A stretch of DNA of 64,000 nt from Filibacter tadaridae (lineage in GTDB: Bacteria > Bacillota > Bacilli > Bacillales_A > Planococcaceae). The position numbers and the translations under genes are program-made. Positions 58,543 to 64,000 of this stretch are shown here, in pieces (position 1 is the first letter of the stretch; every line of letters begins with the position of its first letter). The notes under the pieces were generated by a model that worked only from the letters and a program-made list of their open reading frames with translations, did not search any database and was not told the origin of the DNA. The DNA is taken from contig NZ_UXAV01000023.1 of the NCBI RefSeq assembly GCF_900609045.1, positions 1 through 64,000 of the forward strand, given 5' to 3'.

Positions 58543-59682
58543 ATGTCCTTCTTAGAGAAAATGGACGATGTAGTAAAAGCAAAATGGAAGTTCGAGTACG
58601 AAATGCCGATTCAAACGAAAATGATACCCGAAATGCTTGCGGGCAAAGATATCGTTGCCGAATCACCAACGGGTTCAGGAAAAACGCTTGCATATGTACT
58701 ACCCATTTTACAAATGGTCGATGGGGCAAAAAAGCAAACACAGGCACTTATCATAACGCCATCGCAGGAACTGTCCATGCAAATTGTTAACGTTATCCGG
58801 GAATGGGTGGAAGGAACAGATATCACCGTCACCCAACTAATCGGTGGAGCCAATATGCAACGTCAGATTGAAAAGTTGAAAAAGAAGCCTACGATTGTAG
58901 TTGGAACTCCTGGCCGTCTTGCGGAACTTATTAAAGTTAAAAAGCTTAAAATGTATGATATCAAGCAAATTATTCTTGATGAGGGTGATCAGTTATTAGC
59001 ACGTGAACACCGGGTCGCTGTAAAAAATATGATAGAAGCATCGAATCCGGAACGCCAAGTGACTGTTGTCTCAGCGACAATCACAGAAGACATTGAAATG
59101 GTTGCCAATAAGTTTATGAATGATCCTGAACGCATTCAAGTAACGGCAACAGAAATGCCGAAATCGGGTAAAGTCGTCCATTCTTTTGTGAAAACAGAAG
59201 TGCGCGATAAAACGGATGTATTGCGTGGTCTCTCTCATATGAAAGGGATTCGGGCCCTGGCATTTATTAATAATGTTAACCAACTTCGGATGAAAGAAAT
59301 GAAATTGAAATATAGTGAAGCACCCATTGTTGTTCTTCACGCAGACTTGCAGAAATTTGAACGTCAGCAAACGCTTGAAAGCTTTCGTAAAGGTGACTCA
59401 CGTATTTTGATAGCCACTGATTTGGCTGCACGAGGTTTGGATATCGAAGGATTGACGCATGTTATTCACGTCGATGTTCCACATACGGTTGAGCAATACC
59501 TACACCGTTCGGGGCGGACGGGCCGCGCAGGTGAAGATGGAGAAGTTCTAACTTTGCTGTCATATACAGAAGAACGAGATTACCGCAAGCTCACAAAAGG
59601 GATAAAAACGGTCCAGAAAACATGGCATAATGGACAATTGGTAGAAGGTAATTCGAAAACAGTAGGTCAGAAGAAAAAGTAA
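58543..59682 (+). CDS. DEAD-box RNA helicase (YfmL-like)
   Basis: 379-aa superfamily 2 helicase. ATG 58543 has GTGGGGA six bases upstream; GTG 58525 is in frame. Motifs: Q-motif region FEYEMPIQTKM, ESPTGSGKT (Walker A), TPGRLAEL, DEGD in place of DEAD (motif II), SAT, ATDLAARGLD and HRSGRTGRAG. Length and GGANMQRQIEKLKKKP resemble YfmL, a small helicase linked to ribosome assembly and cold growth in Bacillus. The last 30 residues are basic. Confidence 0.92.
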   Translation: MSFLEKMDDVVKAKWKFEYEMPIQTKMIPEMLAGKDIVAESPTGSGKTLAYVLPILQMVDGAKKQTQALIITPSQELSMQIVNVIREWVEGTDITVTQLIGGANMQRQIEKLKKKPTIVVGTPGRLAELIKVKKLKMYDIKQIILDEGDQLLAREHRVAVKNMIEASNPERQVTVVSATITEDIEMVANKFMNDPERIQVTATEMPKSGKVVHSFVKTEVRDKTDVLRGLSHMKGIRALAFINNVNQLRMKEMKLKYSEAPIVVLHADLQKFERQQTLESFRKGDSRILIATDLAARGLDIEGLTHVIHVDVPHTVEQYLHRSGRTGRAGEDGEVLTLLSYTEERDYRKLTKGIKTVQKTWHNGQLVEGNSKTVGQKKK

Positions 59683-59686
59683 AGAC

Positions 59687-59735
59687 AAAAGGGCTGCCTA
59701 TGAATCCGTTTACGGATAACATGGACAGCCCTTTT
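59687..59735. terminator. Bidirectional terminator between the helicase and map genes
   Basis: AAAAGGGCTGCC and GGACAGCCCTTTTT arms flank a second small stem (ATCCGT with ACGGAT). Confidence 0.85.
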
Positions 59736-59746
59736 TCATGTGTCTA

Positions 59747-60496
<750 letters not shown>

Positions 60497-60600
60497 TTAC
60501 AAGTCCTTTCTTCCGTACAGTCTTTTCCATCTACACTATATCATAATTAGAGGCACAAAAAAGCCTGCAAACTCTGAGAAAGGTCTACAGACTTGTTCTA

Positions 60601-60717
60601 TCACCTCTTGGGACTCTTTGTTGGTGTACTTTTTTTGTCAGCCAACACTTTCCGTGCGATTGGATAGATAATAGGTGCTAATTTAATGGCTGTTTTAACT
60701 AATTTGCCTAATCCCAT
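60601..60717 (-). CDS. Short cationic amphipathic peptide
   Basis: A 38-codon frame starting MGLGKLVKTAIKLAPIIYP and ending in a basic tail KKSTPTKSPKR. The start at 60717 has AGGAGAG nine bases upstream; an ATG two codons earlier (60723) is too close to it. The first part can form a positively charged amphipathic helix, the second is flexible. It lies between map and the DUF4870 gene on the same strand. Homology is not known to me, and expression is uncertain. Confidence 0.5.
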   Translation of the reverse strand: MGLGKLVKTAIKLAPIIYPIARKVLADKKSTPTKSPKR

Positions 60718-60780
60718 AAACATTCTCTCCTATGTGATTCATTTCTTACTTTTTTCCCTAAAATCTTCGTCTGTAAACAT

Positions 60781-61128
60781 TTATTTGATAACTTTAACAC
60801 CTTGCACAACATTCCAAATCAGGACTACGACCAACAGTAACGCATAAATAAGCATGAATATAATTGGTGCATAAGTCCAAAAGCTGAAACCTGAAGTCAT
60901 CATACCCGATAACCTATTTTCAAAAGAAAACATTGAGAAAGAAAAAATGATAAATCCTGCAATTAAGAGAATGGTAGGGACGAGATGAGAAATCAGGGCA
61001 CGTTTTGCATGATCCTTCACTTCACGGTCTTGCGTTAGGAAATATACGATGACCGGAAGCAATAATGGGGAGAAAAAGACACTGAAATAGCAAACAGCAG
61101 CCAGTAGTTTATTGTTTGTCACAAGCAT
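60781..61128 (-). CDS. DUF4870 domain-containing membrane protein
   Basis: 115-aa protein with three transmembrane segments and the family motif HAKRALISH (the usual form is HAKQAL). The N-terminus is KLLAAVCYFSVFFSPLLLP. It follows AAGGAGTTGG. Function unknown; the family is common in Bacillales. Confidence 0.82.
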   Translation of the reverse strand: MLVTNNKLLAAVCYFSVFFSPLLLPVIVYFLTQDREVKDHAKRALISHLVPTILLIAGFIIFSFSMFSFENRLSGMMTSGFSFWTYAPIIFMLIYALLLVVVLIWNVVQGVKVIK

Positions 61129-61178
61129 CCAACTCCTTAGTTCTTTTGCCGAAGAGAAAAAAAGTACTTATAATCATC

Positions 61179-61207
61179 TTGCTTAAATGAAGCCCGTCTT
61201 ATACAAT
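61179..61207 (+). promoter_or_regulatory. Promoter of thiT
   Basis: TTGCTT (61179-61184) and TACAAT (61202-61207) are 17 bases apart, upstream of the thiamine riboswitch. Confidence 0.55.
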
Positions 61208-61232
61208 AAAATAGATAACAGAATTATTGAAC

Positions 61233-61318
61233 CACAAGGGGGGCCTTTTTTGGCTGAGAATGGATGGATTATCCTAACCCTTCGAACCTGTAAGATTATT
61301 CTTGCGTAGGGATGTGGA
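61233..61318 (+). ncRNA. TPP riboswitch (THI element)
   Basis: The conserved parts of the thiamine pyrophosphate aptamer are all present in order: GGGGGGCC start of P1, GGCTGAGA in J2-3, ACCCTTCGAACCTG, and GCGTAGGGATG closing the structure. It stands before thiT, as expected, and a terminator follows within 20 bases. Confidence 0.96.
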
Positions 61319-61334
61319 TGGAAACTGGCATACT

Positions 61335-61369
61335 AGATGTCCCGTTCTATCCGGGAGATCTTTTTTTTT
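61335..61369 (+). terminator. Expression-platform terminator of the TPP riboswitch
   Basis: AGATGTCCCG pairs with CGGGAGATCT around TTCTATC, followed by nine T residues; the thiT ribosome site comes about 25 bases later. Confidence 0.85.
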
Positions 61370-61409
61370 GTCCACAAACCTCTGACAGCGAGTAGGAGGA
61401 GGAATTATT

Positions 61410-61964
61410 ATGAATCGAAAACGGCTTCAGATTTTACTTGAAATCGCAATCTTAGGTGCAATTTCGTTTGTACTTGATCAGATTGGATTTAAAATGCCAC
61501 AAGGCGGCTCCGTTACACTTTCTATGCTGCCTATCATCGTCATGGCATTCAGATGGGGAATAGCTGGTGGAATGTTGACAGGACTCGTCAGTGGATTATT
61601 GCAACTTCTAATGGGCGGATCCGTCTTTCATCCTGTTCAAGCTGCGCTTGACTATTTCGTTGCATACGCACTTGTTGGATTGGCGGCTGTTACACTTGCA
61701 TGGCTTTTAAAAAGCAAGGCTAAAGGGGAAAAAAAGTTAATGGTCACCGCAATCGTTATTGGCACAATTTTCGGTGGACTCCTCCGTTACGTGATTCATT
61801 TTATCGGTGGAATGGTGTTTTTTGGTCAATACGCGGGAGATCAGCCTGTTTGGTTGTATTCACTTCTCTACAACGGTGCATATATGATACCGTCAATCAT
61901 TTTATCGGCAATTGTTGCTGTTTTATTGTTAACAACCGCACCGCGTTTACTTAAACACGCGTGA
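61410..61964 (+). CDS. thiT: Energy-coupled thiamine transporter substrate protein ThiT
   Basis: S-component (184 aa, about six transmembrane helices) of an ECF-type thiamine transporter, formerly YuaJ. The thiamine-binding region is visible as VQAALDYFVAYALVG, and Trp/Tyr-rich VWLYSLLYNGAYMIPS near the end. It acts with the shared EcfA/EcfA'/EcfT module, not in the window. Control by the TPP riboswitch confirms the substrate class. AGGAGGAGG precedes the ATG. Confidence 0.95.
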   Translation: MNRKRLQILLEIAILGAISFVLDQIGFKMPQGGSVTLSMLPIIVMAFRWGIAGGMLTGLVSGLLQLLMGGSVFHPVQAALDYFVAYALVGLAAVTLAWLLKSKAKGEKKLMVTAIVIGTIFGGLLRYVIHFIGGMVFFGQYAGDQPVWLYSLLYNGAYMIPSIILSAIVAVLLLTTAPRLLKHA

Positions 61965-62003
61965 AAAATCACCGTTCTCTCAATGGGGGAACGGTGATTT
62001 TTT
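61965..62003. terminator. Bidirectional terminator between thiT and the TspO-like gene
   Basis: AAAATCACCGTT pairs with AACGGTGATTTTTT. Confidence 0.88.
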
Positions 62004-62014
62004 CACTTGATGAT

Positions 62015-62737
62015 TTAATGTGGTTTTTTTAGTACAAACAAACTGACGCCAATTACAGCCGTCAGGAATAAGGCGGCGGAAGAAACGAATAATTCATCCA
62101 CGCCATTTTTCACTGCAATACCTATAAACGCCCACATGAAAACAACATTCAATGCACGGTCTTTATAATGGTACAAGAAATGCAACGCGATGGCAGTTGC
62201 GACTGATAAAGAAATGACGGTCCATAAAGGATTACTCAATCCCCAACCATTCCACTCATGAAATGTTAAGACATAATTGCCATTTGCAATCGTCGCAACA
62301 AAAATCCATCCAAGGTAAATAGAGATAGGTAGTCGCTCGAATTGTCGACTTTCCTGTTTTGGATAAGTGGAATAAAGAGCAAACAATGTTAGAAGAAGTA
62401 CGAACATCACGACGATTGTCCAATTAAAAAATGTGTAATGCCAAAGTAAAATCCAGCTGATATTCAGTAGACAGCTGAAAACGAATAGCGCCGCCCTCCA
62501 GTTATTTAAATAGAGGTCAGTACTTTCGCCGCGTCTACTGTGTACATAGATCCAAACGGCCAGGAGCATAAAGATGACCGCCCAAATGATGAATACATAG
62601 CTTGCAGGTGTAAAGAGTACCGGTAGCCGGTTGGCGATTTCCCCTGTCGTTTTACCATTGAAGGGAATTATATTTGCTGCTACATTGACAGCAACTACCG
62701 CAATGAGCGAAAAGGTCATTATAAGTATTCTAAGCAT
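62015..62737 (-). CDS. Tryptophan-rich sensory protein-like (TspO-related) membrane protein
   Basis: 240-aa membrane protein with about seven hydrophobic segments, carrying TPASYVFIIWAVIFMLL near residues 43-60, a motif typical of TspO/MBR-related proteins (the P-x3-F-x-I-W pattern). It is larger than a standard TspO (about 160 aa) and belongs to the longer bacterial subgroup. Ligand unknown (TspO binds porphyrins). AGGAGG precedes the ATG at 62737. Confidence 0.78.
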   Translation of the reverse strand: MLRILIMTFSLIAVVAVNVAANIIPFNGKTTGEIANRLPVLFTPASYVFIIWAVIFMLLAVWIYVHSRRGESTDLYLNNWRAALFVFSCLLNISWILLWHYTFFNWTIVVMFVLLLTLFALYSTYPKQESRQFERLPISIYLGWIFVATIANGNYVLTFHEWNGWGLSNPLWTVISLSVATAIALHFLYHYKDRALNVVFMWAFIGIAVKNGVDELFVSSAALFLTAVIGVSLFVLKKPH

Positions 62738-62855
62738 ATTTAAATCCTCCTATGGAATAGTATACAGAGGAAAGGCGCAGTCTGCGAAAGAAAGTATGAA
62801 GTTTTCGTAACAAAGTGACTGTGTTACCCGGCAAATGCGTGTCAGAAATGAAATA

Positions 62856-62883
62856 GTTCGCAATACGAAGATTCATGGTATAA
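62856..62883 (+). promoter_or_regulatory. Probable promoter of the oligoendopeptidase gene
   Basis: TTCGCA (62856-62861) and a perfect TATAAT (62878-62883) are 16 bases apart; the ribosome site follows 34 bases later. Confidence 0.5.
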
Positions 62884-62931
62884 TAACAATGTATTTTTAG
62901 AAAATTTGGAACTGTCGAGGGGGAAATTAAA

Positions 62932-64000
62932 TTGTCGAAAAAAATGTACTCAGAAGTATGGGATCTTGATGTATTTTTTAAAGGCGGAAGTGAATCGATT
63001 GAACTTCGCACACATCTGGATGAAGTGAAAAAGAAAATAGATGCATTGGAAAAGACATCCACATCATTTGAAGTACCTACAGCTAGAGATGCTTCAAAAG
63101 AAATAGCGGACCTTATTGAGCAAATTAAAGATTCGACCCTTAATATGTCCCAAGCAGGAGCGGTCATCGGTTGTTTCCTAGCGGCAGATACGACTGACAA
63201 AAAAGCCCTTATTCTACAAGGGGAAGTAGGCTCTCTTCGGGCACGTTTTTCTACGGTTATGCTAAAAGTTCAACAGACACTAGCAAAAGTAGAAGAGAAT
63301 ACGTGGCATGACTTAATGGAATCGTCTGAGCTAAAAGAACTTTCATTCGTATTAAACGAATGGCGTGAAGAAGTAGAATTGAAGCTATCCGAGGAAGAGG
63401 AAAGCTTAATCACGTCACTCAGTGTGGACGGCTATCATGGGTGGGGTAGCCTGTACGATTTGCTCGTCGGATCCATTAAAATTAGACTAGTAGTAGACGG
63501 AAAGGAGAAAGAACTTTCTGTCGGACAGGCAAATAACTTAAGCTCTCATGCAAGTGCTGATGTCCGCAAAATGTCATTTGAAGCATTAGAAGAGGTTTGG
63601 GAAGAAAAAGAAGATTTCTTCGCTACTGCATTAAATCGAATAGCTGGGTTCAGACTGGCGGTATACGAGAAGAGGGGCTGGGATTCTGTCTTAAAAGAAC
63701 CACTTCTTCGTAACCGGATGAGCGAGGATACACTCGATGCAATGTGGGGAGCAATTGGTGCAAATAAAGGACCTTTTGTGGAGTATCTAACTGTTAAAGC
63801 AAAAATGCTTGGAACGGAAAAGATGAACTGGTATGACATGGATGCGCCAGTTACTGCATCAACGAAAAAGATGGAGTATCAGGAAGGTGCCGAATTCATC
63901 TTGAAACAGTTTGGTGAATTCGGACCTGAACTTGAAGCTTTTTCACGCAAGGCGTTTGAAGATAGCTGGATTGAGGCAGAAGACCGTCCCAATAAGCGTC
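62932..64000 (+). CDS. M3 family oligoendopeptidase (5' part; runs off the window)
   Basis: The N-terminal about 356 residues of a PepF-type M3 metallopeptidase that cleaves short peptides in the cytoplasm. The start is TTG 62932, 8 bases after CGAGGGGGAA; ATG 62944 is in frame. VWDLDVFFKGGS at the N-terminus, then helical regions and VYEKRGWDSVLKEPL with MSEDTLDAMW, match the family. The zinc motif HExxH lies beyond the window end, so catalytic integrity cannot be judged. The frame is open to base 64000. Confidence 0.9.
   Translation, partial: MSKKMYSEVWDLDVFFKGGSESIELRTHLDEVKKKIDALEKTSTSFEVPTARDASKEIADLIEQIKDSTLNMSQAGAVIGCFLAADTTDKKALILQGEVGSLRARFSTVMLKVQQTLAKVEENTWHDLMESSELKELSFVLNEWREEVELKLSEEEESLITSLSVDGYHGWGSLYDLLVGSIKIRLVVDGKEKELSVGQANNLSSHASADVRKMSFEALEEVWEEKEDFFATALNRIAGFRLAVYEKRGWDSVLKEPLLRNRMSEDTLDAMWGAIGANKGPFVEYLTVKAKMLGTEKMNWYDMDAPVTASTKKMEYQEGAEFILKQFGEFGPELEAFSRKAFEDSWIEAEDRPNKR

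Overview
The window is a chromosomal segment of an endospore-forming Bacillales bacterium, most likely a member of the Planococcaceae close to Sporosarcina. This rests on Bacillus-subtilis-like gene order (yebEG-pur-yerABC-pcrBA-ligA-camS-gatCAB-dgkB-rlmD), Gram-positive ribosome binding sites, and spore genes (a GerA-type receptor operon, tlp and a YjcZ-like peptide). The genus is an inference; no 16S sequence is present.

Layout: 1-453 is the end of an rRNA operon (23S 3' end, 5S, terminator). 664-983 is an intergenic array of about 21-bp repeats. 1079-13309 holds yebE, yebG and the purine operon. The operon is preceded by a PurR-type operator, a promoter and a guanine riboswitch with its terminator, and its order is purE-K-S-Q-L-F-M-N-H-D. 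purB and purC, normally between purK and purS, are not there. A four-copy 116-bp tandem repeat separates purN from purH. 13366-16945 is a reverse-strand ger operon. 17175-30083 carries yerABC, pcrB, pcrA, ligA, camS and gatCAB, with two large nested palindromes between gatC and gatA. 30232-37246 holds a thioredoxin-fold protein, dgkB, a Nudix hydrolase, cytochrome bd oxidase cydA-cydB-cydS, a twelve-copy 41-bp array and rlmD. 37375-45823 has stress and unknown genes, then a 5-oxoproline/D-glutamate locus (kipR, pxpC, pxpB, pxpA, ycsG, ycsI) with a catabolite-response element. 45918-48303 is a 2-kb cassette (ECF sigma factor, anti-sigma/zinc-finger fusion, tlp) bracketed by two inverted copies of a roughly 172-bp element with terminal inverted repeats. 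48345-64000 contains an RsbR-like protein, heme O synthase, divergent psd/pssA, several membrane and unknown genes, amidase, DEAD-box helicase, map, a thiamine-riboswitch-controlled thiT and the start of an M3 oligoendopeptidase.

Most notable: PurQ, the glutaminase subunit of FGAM synthase, keeps its length and fold signatures but has Gly in place of the nucleophilic Cys and Leu in place of the catalytic His. PurL, PurF and PurH also depart from family hallmarks, and purB/purC are missing from the operon. Either the complex now takes free ammonia (plausible in a ureolytic, ammonia-rich lifestyle) or the pathway is decaying without stop codons. The other unusual aspect is the density and variety of intergenic repeats: three unrelated tandem arrays and at least three families of palindromic elements.
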